DNA of 64,000 bases from contig CM036755.1 of the NCBI GenBank assembly GCA_020796225.1, forward strand, positions 18,904,817-18,968,816. Reading direction: 5' to 3'. Positions within the stretch are counted from its first letter, which is position 1; the number at the start of each line of letters is the position of its first letter. Of this stretch, positions 1 through 11,019 are shown in pieces. The notes beneath the pieces are model-generated. The model was given only the letters and a program-made list of their open reading frames with translations. It was not told where the DNA came from and searched no databases. Position numbers and translations under genes: made by a program. The stretch is from Arion vulgaris (Eukaryota; Mollusca; Gastropoda; Stylommatophora; Arionidae).

Positions 1-95
1 AATAAAATAAAACTTCAAATTTATAATTATAAAATTTAAAAGGATAAATTTAGCTTCAACATCACTTTATTCTGGAACATTTTATTTTATTTTGC

Positions 96-97
96 AG
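96..97 (+). other. 3' splice site before the first ORF
   Basis: A T-rich tract (about 70-93) ends in GCAG at 94-97, a good acceptor. The exon would start at 98 and contains an in-frame TAG at 108-110 before the ATG at 120, so the upstream exon, outside the window, would be 5' untranslated. Positions 1-95 look like AT-rich intron. Confidence 0.6.
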
Positions 98-119
98 AAT
101 TGTCTAGTAGTCCGATAGA

Positions 120-602
120 ATGAGTCTAGGAGGTCATTTGCCAGTCTCGCAGTCTGACGAAGCAGCTCATGAACATGTTCGATCTGCAGACCAAGAGTTT
201 GTATCTGCGTCTCTGATGGGACCTAGTCATGTTAGAAATAACAGAGAAAGTGACTTTTTGACTTACGCAGATCCCGATTTTGAGAACAACTCAGAGAACC
301 CATATAAGGAAACGACAGAGAGCGACATCAATATTCGACATATACCACTTGCAGATCTAGTTCCCCGACCATGGAAGACATTTGAACAAGTAATGATAGC
401 GTCGTACATCAGCGTTGTTGTATTCTTTATCACCGGACTCTTTGCTGTAAGGTATGCTTGGCGAGGACGGAGACACCAATCCAAGGGATTGATGGGGATG
501 GCACAAAGAGATCTTAAGTTTGCTGTATGGTTTATTTATGCCAGTGTAGGGTTTGGAATCCTGCTGTTCCTTATCATCATCCCCATTGCAGTTTCTCTAT
601 AG
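120..602 (+). CDS. Small two-pass membrane protein, CD225/dispanin-like
   Basis: Complete 160-residue ORF. An in-frame stop at 108-110 fixes the ATG at 120 as the first possible start, and translation ends with TAG at 600-602. Residues 1-80 are polar and acidic, with no signal peptide. A Pro-Arg-Pro-Trp motif at about 82-85 precedes a hydrophobic segment (about 90-112, ending FAVRYAW). A basic loop follows (RGRRHQSKG, about 116-124), then a second hydrophobic segment (about 132-160) reaching the C-terminus. Two C-terminal helices joined by a short basic loop, after a soluble N-terminus, is the layout of CD225/dispanin proteins (IFITM, PRRT and SynDIG relatives). The loop motif KGLMGMAQRD with a following Ala/Ser helix fits that family loosely. 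The family is inferred from topology; similarity is too weak for a gene name. It appears to be the only coding exon of its gene, after a 5'UTR exon. No AATAAA is seen in the next 500 bases. Confidence 0.7.
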   Translation: MSLGGHLPVSQSDEAAHEHVRSADQEFVSASLMGPSHVRNNRESDFLTYADPDFENNSENPYKETTESDINIRHIPLADLVPRPWKTFEQVMIASYISVVVFFITGLFAVRYAWRGRRHQSKGLMGMAQRDLKFAVWFIYASVGFGILLFLIIIPIAVSL

Positions 603-1106
603 AAGACTGCACTTTAGTAATTCGAGTTTATATTTCCCATCAAATGTTATGCAACCCCAAAATATATGAACAAAGCACATTCCATGTAAAGAGATACATA
701 GAGAATATATATACTATATTTTATCATGTATTGTCAATTTTAGTTTTTCACAATTTCTCGCTTTGAATTCATACATAGCCATGGCACCTCTAACTGATTT
801 TTCCATGAAAACATGCTTTCCTTATCACTACTGTGTCTTGCCATTCAGTGAGCTTTACTCTGACTTCAGAGGTGCTTGAAATTTAGATCTCCAAGTAAAG
901 GATCAGGGTCTTGTATAGTCCACCAATGTTCACCATATACACACCAAGAATTGCTATTTTTTCCAAGTCGGTTTTGAACTCAGAATTTCCACGGTGCCGA
1001 GTACTATCAACTTTGCTATTGCAACCCCAGTTTGTCAGTTTGTGTGTACTTGTTTGCTCTGATTGTTTCTGGTATCTGTGCGATACATGACACACTCCAC
1101 CATCTT
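603..1106 (+). other. Probable 3'UTR and intergenic sequence
   Basis: AT-rich sequence after the stop codon, without a recognisable gene or standard AATAAA. The mRNA end cannot be placed. Confidence 0.3.
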
Positions 1107-3185
1107 TGGCAACACACATAGAACACATTACCTTAGATCTTGTTAGAGGGTCTGTGTGGCGTAGAGGTTAAGTGCACGTCTCTCTCAAAGGTGCCAGGTT
1201 CGCTCCTCGTGGAGCCATCTGGATATTTTCCAGAGACCCTGATCTCGGTGTAGGCTAGATCGAGTTCCTAGTCCTATCAGAGACGGACGATAAAACATAG
1301 ATCCTGTGTTAAATTTGAGCACATAAAAGAACCCTTGGGCAAAATCGAGAAGAGCAGGCTGGAAAATCACTGCCCTGGCAAAAATTCATTACAAAAAATA
1401 AAATTTCTGCAAAAATATCTTTAACATCTTCTAAAGGACATCGGAAACCTCGCGGTGCTACGAAGTTTGTGCACTGCAGCTAAGATCTTCCTGTGTAAGA
1501 AAGAGATGGGAGCACATATGGTAACTCACCAAAGTGCAATGATGATGGTCCTATCAATATATCAATCAAATTGTCAGATGAACACACATAGAACATATTA
1601 CCTTAGAACATGTCAGATGAACACACATAGAACATATTACCTTAGAACATGTCAGATAAACACACATAGAACATATTACCTTAGAACATGTCAGATAAAC
1701 ACACATAGAACATATTACCTTAGAACATGTCAGATAAACACACATAGAACATATTACCTTAGAACATGTCAGATAAACACACATAGAACATATTACTTTA
1801 GAACATGTCAGATAAACACACATAGAACATATTACCTTAGAACATGTCAGATGAACACACATAGAACACATTACCTTAGAACATGTCAGATGAACACACA
1901 TAGAACATATTACTTTAGAACTTGTCAGATAAACACACATAGAACATATTACTTTAGAACATGTCAGATGAACACACATAGAACACATTACCTTAGAACA
2001 TGTCAGATGAACACACATAGAACATATTACTTTAGAACTTGTCAGATAAACACACATAGAACATATTACTTTAGAACATGTCAGATGAACACACATAGAA
2101 CACATTACCTTAGAACATGTCAGATGAACACACATAGAACATATTACCTTAGAACATGTCAGATAAACACACATAGAACATATTACCTTAGAACATGTCA
2201 GATAAACACACATAGAACATATTACCTTAGAACATGTCAGATAAACACACATAGAACATATTACCTTAGAACGTGTCAGATGAACACACATAGAACATAT
2301 TACCTTAGAACTTGTCAGATGAACACACATAGAACATATTACCTTAGAACTTGTCAGATAAACACACATAGAACATATTACCTTAGAACATGTCAGATGA
2401 ACACACATAGAACACATTACCTTAGAACATGTCAGATGAACACACATAAAACATATTACCTTAGAACTTGTCAGATAAACACACATAGAACATATTACCT
2501 TAGAACATGTCAGATAAACACACATAGAACACATTACCTTAGAACTTGTCAGATGAACACACATAGAACATATTACCTTAGAACATGTCAGATGAACACA
2601 CATAGAACATATTACTTTAGAACTTTTCAGATGAACACACATAGAACACATTACCTTAGAACATGTCAGACGAACACACATAGAACACATTACCTTAGAA
2701 CATGTCAGATGAACACACATAGAACACATTACCTTAGAATGTGTCAGATGAACACACATAGAACACATTACCTTAGAACATGTCAGATGAACACACATAG
2801 AACACATTACCTTAGAATGTGTCAGATGAACACACATAGAACACATTACCTTAGAACTTGTCAGATAAACACACATAGAACACATTACCTTAGAACTTGT
2901 CAGATAAACACACATAGAACATATTACTTTAGAAATTGTCAGATAAACACACATAGAATATATTACCTTAGAACGTGTCAGATGAACACACATAGAATGT
3001 ATAAACATACATCTTGTCAGATAAACACACATAGAACACATTACCTTAGAACTTGTCAGATGAGCACACACATAGAACATTACCTTAGAATGTGTCAGAT
3101 GAGCACACACATAGAACACATTACCTTAGAACTTGTCAGATGAACACATGTATAACACATTACCTTACACCTTGTCTGATGAGCA
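1107..3185. repeat. 39-bp minisatellite, about 41 copies, interrupted by a SINE
   Basis: The unit contains ACACACATAGAACA and ends CTTAGAACWTGTCAGAT. Variation is mostly A/G after CAGAT, TAT/CAC before TACC, and AACATG/AACTTG. The unit is 13 codons, so both strands stay open for over 500 codons; this is an artefact of unit length. One unit (about 1109-1142) lies left of a 430-bp SINE and the rest lie right of it, so the SINE entered a pre-existing array. Copies after about 2990 are more degenerate, which marks the array edge. Confidence 0.95.
1145..1570 (+). mobile_element. tRNA-derived SINE, family C, full length
   Basis: About 430 bp. The head reads TGTGGCGTAGAGGTTAAG with a B-box-like GGTTCGCTCC near 1198. 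The body includes GACGGACGATAAAA and AAATCGAGAAGAGCAGGCTGG, and it ends GTGCAATGATGATGG plus an AT-rich tail. Related copies lie at 26095-26515, 53785-54228 (minus), 13025-13670, 14160-15112 (minus) and 43030-43670. The flanks TTGTTAGA and TTGTCAGA are a plausible 8-bp target duplication with one mismatch. Confidence 0.8.
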
Positions 3186-3444
3186 CACAACGAACACATT
3201 ACCTTTGATTTAAATGTACACAAATCAGCTGTCATCTCTAGCATGTTAAACAGTACACACTCAATACATTATGAACCATCAATATGTTTTGAGGTATTTA
3301 GTTTAACCACAAATTTGTGTTACAAAACAAAACTATGATCTTGCAATGTTTGGCATGGCATGTGCTAACACACAACATCAGAGTTCATAGCATGGATGTT
3401 GATCCCCTCTTATCTTTTGTGGCAGCACATTTAATTTCCATCAA

Positions 3445-3635
3445 ATCTATTCTTTGTTGATGTGATCTTCTTATTCATTCTTTGATGATGTGACTATTTT
3501 AATCCATTTTTTTATCATGCGACCACCATATTCATTCTTTGACAATGGGACCATTTAATCTATTCTTTGAGGATGTGACTATCTTGTCCATTCTTTCATG
3601 ATGTAACCATTTTCTCCATTCTTTGACAATCTGAC
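3445..3635. repeat. Degenerate ~34-bp repeat, about 6 copies
   Basis: Diverged units on the pattern CCATTCTTTGATGATGTGAC with a short T-rich spacer. Sequence 3186-3444 before it is AT-rich without a recognisable feature. Confidence 0.6.
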
Positions 3636-3870
3636 AATGATTGTTTTTATAATAACATGCTGGTTCAATAATTGCTTTTATAATTACATACCGGTTCAAT
3701 ATTTGTTTTTATAATAACATACCGGTTCAATATTTGTTTTTATAATAACATTCGGTTCAATATTTGTTTTTATAATAACATTCGGTTCAATATTTGTTTT
3801 TATAATAACATTCGGTTCAATATTTGTTTTTATAATAACATTCGGTTCAATATTTGTTTTTATAATACTA
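3636..3870. repeat. 30-bp minisatellite, about 8 copies
   Basis: Units of TTCGGTTCAATATTTG plus TTTTTATAATAACA; the last five or so are almost identical. The 10-codon unit leaves the minus strand open for 86 codons, judged non-coding. Confidence 0.9.
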
Positions 3871-4500
3871 TAATAATATTCTTCTTGTACCATATACATT
3901 ACATAGGGCCTGCAAGCAATTTCTTCATACCGCTTTATCCTTTCCAATTTGTTCAATCTCTTCTATAGATTATAATAGCGTTATTATTATATTCCTCCTG
4001 TACCATTATACATATGGCCTACAAGCTATTCATCCATACCACTCTATCCCAGACAACTTGTTTGATCTCTTTGGAAGTGAGTCTGATATTTTTCACCTCT
4101 CTCAGTAAAGTTCATTTAAGAGTATCCCTAGGGCAGTGGTTCCCAAACTTTGCATTACCGCAGGCATCCTTTTAAATACATTTTGCTACCACAGACCCCC
4201 CAAAAGTTGCTATATATAAAAATAGACAGGAATGAATTATCTCTGTGTGACAATAGTAAACAATGTTCTCAGACTGTGGGAAACTTTAAATGATCTTTCA
4301 TTTTGTCCTGTCAGACATTTAGATTCTGGTCTTGTCCGGGTGCTTTGATTTCACAGCAGAACTAGTTTACCACTGTTTTTATACATATTTTTAAAATGTA
4401 TTTTTCTGTTTGAAATGTCAAAGATCGTAATATTTCTTCAAGTGCTTGAGGATCCCTTGTGAGTACCTAGCGTATCCCAGTGTGGGAAACTCTGTCTTAG
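3871..4500. other. AT-rich spacer with a possible hAT-like terminus
   Basis: Two diverged copies of a ~100-bp segment containing CTACAAGC...TTTGATCTCTT lie around 3905 and 4015. At about 4134 CAGTGGTTCCCAAACTTT matches the typical outer end of many hAT elements, and a loosely inverted GTGGGAAACTCTG lies near 4482. No target duplication is clear, so a MITE here is only a guess. Confidence 0.3.
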
Positions 4501-4509
4501 TGCACCCGT

Positions 4510-5535
4510 CCTTTCTTTCGCCACAATTAACAACTGTTAAAAGAAAGAGAAGATTGAAATATGTTGGGCATAATCTGAGAAGAAATGATCAAAGAATCAC
4601 AAAGCATGTATTATGTTACCATACATGTTGAATATACTTGAAGTCTCTATGCAAATGGTTGTAGGTTCGAATGCGGACCAAGTCACACATGTAATTTTTT
4701 TCTGGAGATCCCAAGGATTGTTGCTGGAGCTACAGAGTTTTGGCCTTGTGCAACACTTTCGGCACATGACTTACCATTGCTGCAGAGAGGGACGAAGCCT
4801 ATAGGGAAAACCGAAGCAATGAAATCAATCATTCCTCTGCCTGTAGACCCTATTTTTAGACCGATTGAATAATAGTTTTTTATTTAAGATTTTGTAATAA
4901 CATTCTGAGAAGATTATTCTAGACGGAACGATGCCTGGATGTAGAGTGGAAGGAAGACCTAGACGACGATGGCTGCAGGATGTCATTGACGAGTTGAGAA
5001 TGACTGCTGCTGACACCGAACATCTTACACAGAATGAGAGGAAGACCTTGATGATGATGGGTGCAGGATGTTATTGATGATCTGACTGCGGCTGATGCCA
5101 GACATCTTACACAGAATGAGAGGAAGACCTTGATGATGATGGGTGCAGGATGTTATTGATGATCTGACTGCGGCTGATGCCAGACATCTTACACAGAATG
5201 AGAGGAAGACATCGATGATGATGGGTGCAGGATGTCATTGATGATCTGAGAATGACTGCGGCTGATGCCAGACATCTTGCACAGAATGAGGGGAAGACCT
5301 AGAAGATGATGGCTGCAGGATGTCATTGACAAATTAAGAATGACTGCTGCTGACACCGAACATCTTGCACAGAATAAGAGGAAGACCTTGATGATGATGA
5401 TGGGTGCAGGATGTCATTGATTATCTCAGAATGACTGCTGCTGAAGCTGGACATCTTGACTCAGAACAGAGAAATTTTCAGGGCTGCTGTCATGGGACTC
5501 AATCTCCAGAAAGGACAAGCTACTAGATGATGATG
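4510..5535 (+). mobile_element. LINE reverse-transcriptase C-terminal tail, tandemly duplicated
   Basis: Fragment reading LKYVGHNLRRND (about 4553-4590), then a SINE, then GRPRRRWLQDVIDELR (about 4950-5000). These are the basic C-terminal motifs of RTE/jockey-type non-LTR polymerases. The segment around GRPRRRW is then repeated about six times in units near 80 bp up to 5400, each with GCAGGATGT and GATGATC. The last copy ends as a normal tail (TAAEAGHL) near 5450. It has several stops and shifts and is dead. Confidence 0.7.
4630..4862 (+). mobile_element. tRNA-derived SINE, family B, nested in a LINE tail
   Basis: B-box GGTTCGAATGC at about 4661, then the family core GGATTGTTGCTGGAGCTACAG and the end GCAATGAAATCAATC. 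It splits the LINE tail between its LKYVGH and GRPRRRW motifs, so it is younger than that copy. Confidence 0.75.
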
Positions 5536-5838
5536 ATGAATGTTTTTGTTCACTTCCCAGACACAACATCAGATGATTGACATAATGATTGTCTTATTGA
5601 TTGAATATTAACATCCGCTCCATAACTGGAAATCTAAAAAAATGACAAATATTTTATTGTGTGTCAATTTCTGAAGAAATGAAATGTGTTCGCCAAATGA
5701 AGTTTGAGCATTATTTGGTATCCTTTTCTTCATTTGCTTTTTATAAAGCTTCTGGTAGGGCGTACTGTATTGTTTGCCTTCCTGTTTTATTTCTTCATAT
5801 TCAGAATATATTTATTTATAGGCTATTCCCATAGAAGA
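5536..5838. other. Unannotated AT-rich spacer
   Basis: No coding frame, tandem repeat or recognised element seen. Confidence 0.4.
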
Positions 5839-6125
5839 ACAGCAGTAACGTAGTTGTTAGTGAACTCGCCTCTTAGACTAGTGATTCGGGTTCAATTCCA
5901 CAGTGGGTATGGAATTTTTTTCCGGTCGTAGTGGCTCTCAGGTCAACCCAGCCTCAATTGGGTGCCAGGAAAAGCACAGGGAGTAAAGGTGGTCAGCGTA
6001 ATGTTGACCACCATAGCCATAGTGTACCGACGATCTGTGAAAAATACAAGCCTAACACTGTATTGCCCAATATATCTCGAGAAATGAAAAAGTTTCTTCC
6101 TATTGAGAATATATTTATTTGAAGT
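5839..6125 (+). mobile_element. tRNA-derived SINE, family E
   Basis: Head GTTGTTAGTGAACTCGCCTC with B-box GGTTCAATTCC at 5889. The body includes CCCAGCCTCAATTGGGT and ends near CGAGAAATGAAAAAG. Matching copies: 55240-55495 (+) and 63335-63610 (-); partial copies 31563-31665 and 42458-42610 (both -). Confidence 0.75.
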
Positions 6126-6164
6126 CTATTCCCATAGAGAAGTTTCTTTATTTTCAGAATCTGA

Positions 6165-6240
6165 GCTCTTCATGTTGTAAGAAAGAGTTCGGAGCACCCA
6201 TGGTTACTCACTGAAGTGCAATGATGATGGTTTAATAATC
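6165..6240 (+). mobile_element. SINE family C, 3' fragment
   Basis: Ends with the family-C terminus GTAAGAAAGAG...GTGCAATGATGATGG. The 5' part is missing. Confidence 0.6.
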
Positions 6241-6685
6241 AATATATCGTTTGCTTGTTGATTATACAGTCACATCCAATGATTACATGATTAATCAATA
6301 TATCGTTAGCTTGTTGATTATACAGTCACATCCAAGCATTACATGATTAATCAATATATCGTTAGCTTGTTGATTATACAGTCACATCCAATGATTACAT
6401 GATTAATCAATATATCGTTAGCTTGTTGATTATACAGTCACATCCAATGATTACATGATTAATCAATATATCGTTAGCTTGTTGATTATACAGTCACATC
6501 CAAGCATTACATGATTAATCAATATATCGTTAGCTTGTTGATTATACAGTCACATCCAAGCATTACATGATTAATCAATATATCGTTAGCTTGTTAATTA
6601 TACAGTCACATCCAAGCATTACATGATTAATCAATATATCGTTAGCTTGTTAATTATACAGTCACATCCAAGCATTACATGAAAG
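6241..6685. repeat. 56-bp minisatellite, about 8 copies
   Basis: Units of GATTAATCAATATATCGTTA plus GCTTGTTGATTATACAGTCA and a short CATCCAAGCATTACAT end. Two single-base variants (AAGC/AATG and TTGATT/TTAATT) fall in runs, suggesting local duplication. It begins at the AT-rich 3' tail of the preceding SINE fragment. Confidence 0.93.
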
Positions 6686-6874
6686 CCGAAGTTGTGTGGT
6701 CGCTCCTATCCTACAATATGCATAGGAGACTATGAAGACTGTTGTGGCCTTGTTTTATTTGAAAGATTATTTTCTCCTTTATTGATCTGTTCAATCTGTT
6801 ATATTGAATTGATTTGTGATTATTTTTCTATCAGTCACAGGTTATCTGTGTTAAGTTTATGTTATGGCTGGCTG

Positions 6875-7165
6875 TGTCGCTATGTCAGAGGGCCAGCCAA
6901 TGGACAGAGCTAACATCTTGAACGCCCTCATAGAATGTGGCCGCAGAGATCTTCATCTAAACCAATCCACGTGAACTACTAGACTGCTAGAGCTGGATTT
7001 GAAGATTGGTGTGGCAAGGAAAGAACAGTATGACAGGTATACAAGTAGGCTCATCAATCAAAATCGAACTGGTAGGGTCAGTCGCTGGACGCTGTTGGAG
7101 ATATTGCAAAGGAGATCGGAGCACCTATGGACATGTCCGAAGTGCAATGAAGATATTCCAAACTG
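6875..7165 (+). mobile_element. LINE RNase H-region tail, dead
   Basis: Reads MSEGQPMDRANILNAL, a stop, then LKIGVARKEQYDRYTSRLIN and HLWTCPKCNED. The same motif order occurs at 15215-15605 (-), 11486-11790 (+) and 36845-37095 (-), so it is the region after the RNase H domain of one local LINE family. Confidence 0.65.
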
Positions 7166-7204
7166 AAACTGAAGTTTATGTTGATTATTGTTAAGTAATG
7201 CTAT

Positions 7205-7462
7205 TTTACTTCTTCGAATGCTCCATATTGACCACTTGTTAAACCACTCTTTGTGACTTGTATGTGATTCGAGCCTAAGAGCGATTGTACATTGTGCCAG
7301 TTATGCGCCTACAAGTAGACCAGCACATTTGATTTCTGTGATGCTTTTGTTTACTAGGTAGCTTCCTAGGTCCTGCATCAGTCACCTCTTATGACATGCC
7401 TTGTAGGTCGCAGTGTTACTATTCTTTGCTCCCCTTTTAAGTCCGAACAACACACTGGCACT
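7205..7462 (-). mobile_element. SINE family A (GAA-tailed)
   Basis: Copy of a ~255-bp family. In its own direction it runs GGGGAGCAAAGAATAGTAAC, GTAAGAGGCGACTGAGG, CCTACTTGTAGGCGCATAAC, GGTCGATATGGAGCGTTCGA and (GAA)n. No tRNA-like B-box is seen, so the head is unidentified. Confidence 0.75.
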
Positions 7463-7504
7463 TTTAGTGTTCATGGTGACATGTTTGTATTTCAAAATTA
7501 TTTC

Positions 7505-7850
7505 ATAAATGCTGCCTAAATGTATTAACTTGACTATCAAACACTTATAATATATTTTATCTAAATGTATTAACTTGACTATCAAACACTTATAATATAT
7601 TTTATCTAAATGTATTAACTTGACTATCGACCACTTATAATATATTTGATCTAAATGTATTAACTTGACCATCAAACACTTATAATATATTTTATCTAAA
7701 TGTATTAACTTGACTATCAACCACTTATAATATATTTGATCTAAATGTATTGACTTGACTATCGACCACTTATAATATATTTGATCTAAATGTATTAACT
7801 TGACCATCAACTACTTATAATATATTTGATCTAAATGTATTGAATTAACT
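7505..7850. repeat. 45-bp minisatellite, about 7-8 copies
   Basis: Units of CTAAATGTATTAACTTGACT plus ATCAAACACTTATAATATAT and TTGAT; AAACAC/GACCAC and TTTTAT/TTTGAT vary. Being 15 codons long, it leaves an open minus frame that is not believed to be coding. Confidence 0.93.
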
Positions 7851-8069
7851 GTCAAATTTCTCAATATAAAATATGTGATTATCTCCTTGTCTATGTGATC
7901 CAGTGATATCATATGTTAATATTTTATTCTATTATGTTGTAGAACATTTTGCTTGATGGAGAACGGGGACATTAAAGTCCTTTTTTTTTTCATGCCATTT
8001 AAATTTTGTTGGTTGTTTTTGTTATTCATTCTTTATATCTTTTTTTGTGTGCTGTAGGTATAGTATCCT

Positions 8070-8390
8070 TTAGCTCAGTCTCTGTAGCGAAGTGGTTTAG
8101 ATGTTTAACTTGCATTCTGAAGATTGTGTGTCTGAGTCCTCAATCGCGAACATGTAAAAACAAACACAGTACTGTAGTTTTACAAAGTTGAAATCTTCAC
8201 TGTCATGTATAGTTCATATATGAATTTTTATCTGAGATCTCTAGGATTGCTGCTGGAGCTACGGTTTTTTGCTTTGTGCAGCAACACTCTCGGCAGCTGG
8301 CAAGTTATTTCTTTTGAAAGGGAATGAGCACAATGAGAAAACTTGGTGCAGTTAAGTCAACCATTTGTTGTTAGACCTACTGAGTATTTC
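8070..8390 (+). mobile_element. SINE family B, diverged
   Basis: tRNA-like head TAGCGAAGTGGTTTAGATG, degenerate B-box, core GATTGCTGCTGGAGCTACGG and end GCAGTTAAGTCAACC. Sequence 7851-8069 is AT-rich with nothing recognised. Confidence 0.65.
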
Positions 8391-8418
8391 TGTCTTCATT
8401 ATTTCTTGTATTTGATTA

Positions 8419-8660
8419 GGGGTCTCTGTGGCTAAACCCTTGTCTTATGAAGGTCATGAGTTCAAATCCGGACATTACTGTTCTGTTCACAAGTGCATTT
8501 TTATCCAGAGACCTCTAACATTGTCGCCAGAGCTACAGAGTTTGTGCTTTGAGCAATACTCTTGAAGGTGGCATGCCACTTCTATGGAGAGGGACCGAGC
8601 TATGTGAGATAAAACCCGGTGCAATGAAGTCAATCCTTTGGCTTTAGAGACTTTTAGATT
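8419..8660 (+). mobile_element. SINE family B, full length
   Basis: Starts GGGGTCTCTGTGGCTAAACC, B-box GTTCAAATCC at about 8460, ends GCAATGAAGTCAATCC then CTTTTAGATTCGATG. The following minisatellite starts at this 3' end. Confidence 0.8.
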
Positions 8661-9570
8661 CGATGAAACATACTTGACAATGTTCTCTTTATTCTTTTTA
8701 GATTTGATGAAACTGACAATGTTCTCTTTCTTCTTTTTAGATTCGATGAAACATACTTGACAATGTTCTCTTTATTCTTTTTAGATTCGATGAAACATAC
8801 TTGACAATGTTCTCTTTATTCTTTTTAGATTTGATGAAACTGACAATGTTCTCTTTCTTCTTTTTAGATTTGATGAAACTGACAATGTTCTCTTTCTTCT
8901 TTTTAGATTCGATGAAACATACTTGACAATGTTCTCTTTATTCTTTTTAGATTCGATGAAACATACTTGACAATGTTCTCTTTATTCTTTTTAGATTCGA
9001 TGAAACATACTTGACAATGTTCTCTTTATTCTTTTTAGATTCGATGAAACTGACAATGTTCTCTTTCTTCTTTTTAGATTTGATGAAACTGACAATGTTC
9101 TCTTTCTTCTTTTTAGATTCGATGAAACATACTTGACAATGTTCTCTTTATTCTTTTTAGATTCGATGAAACTGACAATGTTCTCTTTCTTCTTTTTAGA
9201 TTTGATGAAACTGACAATGTTCTCTTTATTCTTTTTAGATTCGATGAAACATACTTGACAATGTTCTCTTTATTCTTTTTAGATTCGATGAAACATACTT
9301 GACAATGTTCTCTTTATTCTTTTTAGATTCGATGAAACATACTTGACAATGTTCTCTTTATTCTTTTTAGATTCGATGAAACATACTTGACAATGTTCTC
9401 TTTATTCTTTTTAGATTCGATGAAACATACTTGACAATGTTCTCTTTATTCTTTTTAGATTCGATGAAACTGACAATGTTCTCTTTCTTCTTTTTAGATT
9501 TGATGAAACTGACAATGTTCTCTTTCTTCTTTTTAGATTCGATGAAACTGACAATGTTCTCTTTATTCTT
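8646..9570. repeat. 39/44-bp minisatellite, about 22 copies
   Basis: Two unit types share GACAATGTTCTCTTTMTTCT and TTTTAGATT: the 44-bp type has CGATGAAACATACTT, the 39-bp type lacks the CATACTT stretch. They are ordered in repeated blocks rather than at random. The first unit overlaps the terminal CTTTTAGATTCGATG of the SINE. Confidence 0.93.
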
Positions 9571-9832
9571 CTTCTTCTTTGAACACTTCATATGGAGCAC
9601 TTGTTAACCACTCTGTGTGATTTATATGTCATTTCAGCCTAACAGAGATTGTACCGTTGTGCCAGTTATGTGCCTACAAGTAAGCCAACACCGATTTCTG
9701 CAATGCTTTTTATTTACTAGGGTAGCTTCCTAGGTCCCTACCTCAGTTGCCTCTTACAACATGCCTTGTAGGTTGAAGTGGTACTATTCTTTGCTCCCCT
9801 TGCGAGCCTCGGCACCACCCTGGTGGTGTTCT
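9565..9832 (-). mobile_element. SINE family A (GAA-tailed)
   Basis: The TTCTTCTTCTTC at its left is the inverted (GAA)n tail; the body matches family A through CTCCCCTTGCGAGCCTCGGC. Confidence 0.75.
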
Positions 9833-9954
9833 CTTTATGAATGTTATCATTTGCTTGTCTTGTGAAAAAGCTGTCTTTCTGGACAAATGTGTCATTTGTA
9901 CCTTAGGTTTTCTTTAAGTTTTTGCTTTCTTTCATGTCGGTTGCTTGCCAAATC

Positions 9955-10905
9955 TGACATGACTTACTTATTCCGCTATCCGGAGAAGAAGTCTCCCATG
10001 ATAGTTGAGCACCCTTCAGTTCCCCAAAAAGACTTCATCTTCAGGTCTGTTTAGGACGTCCTCTTTTCCGTTTTCCTTGCGGGTTCCACTCAAGTGCTTG
10101 TCTATAGCAATGTTTTCACTTAGGTCAGGTTTGGGTTTTGTACGCGACTTGACTTATTCCTCTCCGCTCCTCGTGGAGCATAGAGAATCAACAGTTGTTT
10201 GCCAATTTTCCCGGTCTCTGGCTCTTTTCTTTAGGTCTCTCATGACCCTTCAGTTTCTCAAGACGACTTCATCTTCATATCTGTTTAGGACGTCCTCTTT
10301 TTCGTTTTCCTTTCGGTTCCACACAAGTGCTTGTCTAGTGACACTCTACTGTGTCTTCCATAGGATATGCCCAACCCATCACCATTTTCTCCTCTTAACC
10401 TGGGTCATCATGGGTTCCTGTCCGATTCTTATCCACAGGCCTGTGTTTGTAACTCTGTCATACCATCTCAGTCTGAGAATACGCCGAAGACGTCCGTTGA
10501 CAAAGGTCTGAATCTTTTTTGTATTTAACTTGGTGACTCATCACGTTTCTGATCCATACAGCAACACAGATTTCACATTTGAGCTGAATATCTTGAGTTT
10601 TGTTTACGTGGAGATGGCAGTGGACTTCCACACTGTGTGCATGATAGCAAAGTCTTGTCTGGCTTTCCTAATCCTGGCATAAATGTCCTCATCTGTACCT
10701 CCTGATTTGCTGATCTTGCTTCCAAAGAAGATAAATTCACTAACATCTTCTATGCCCCTTTCCTTCAATCAATATTGGGTATTGCTGTATGTTGTTGCCT
10801 CGCAGTATTTTTGTCTTCTCTTGGCTGATTTTAAGACTGATCCAAATCTGTTGTGTCTCCTAAACTGATTTTGTTTTCATAATTTTCTCCCGGACCTTGG
10901 CCCTT
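9955..10905 (-). mobile_element. LINE reverse-transcriptase C-terminal region, dead
   Basis: On the minus strand, from about 10750 downward: GSKISKSGGTDEDIYARIRK, then KIFSSNVKSVLL, then VNGRLRRILRLRWYDRVTN (about 10450-10510), then KRKRGRPKQTWR. This is the classic order (thumb, LLYGSETW-type motif, RIL..RW, GRP..TW) of RTE-like polymerases often mispredicted as craniofacial development protein 2-like. There are several stops. The segment 10010-10100 recurs at 10245-10340, an internal duplication. Confidence 0.75.
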
Positions 10906-11019
10906 GGCATGTCAGGAGCTCACCTACTTTCACTAAAGTGTTTTGTTTCAAGCTTCCACCGCTGCCGCTACATTTGAAGTCTTCTTGTAGTAAGATAAGA
11001 TCTCTAACCATGAGATATT

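Noticed and set aside
1455..3143. 562-codon ORF (and 517 codons on the other strand)
   Set aside because: Pure translation of the 39-bp array; the unit is 13 codons without stops on either strand.
10005..10511. 168-codon ORF on the plus strand
   Set aside because: Antisense of a LINE polymerase tail with recognisable minus-strand motifs.
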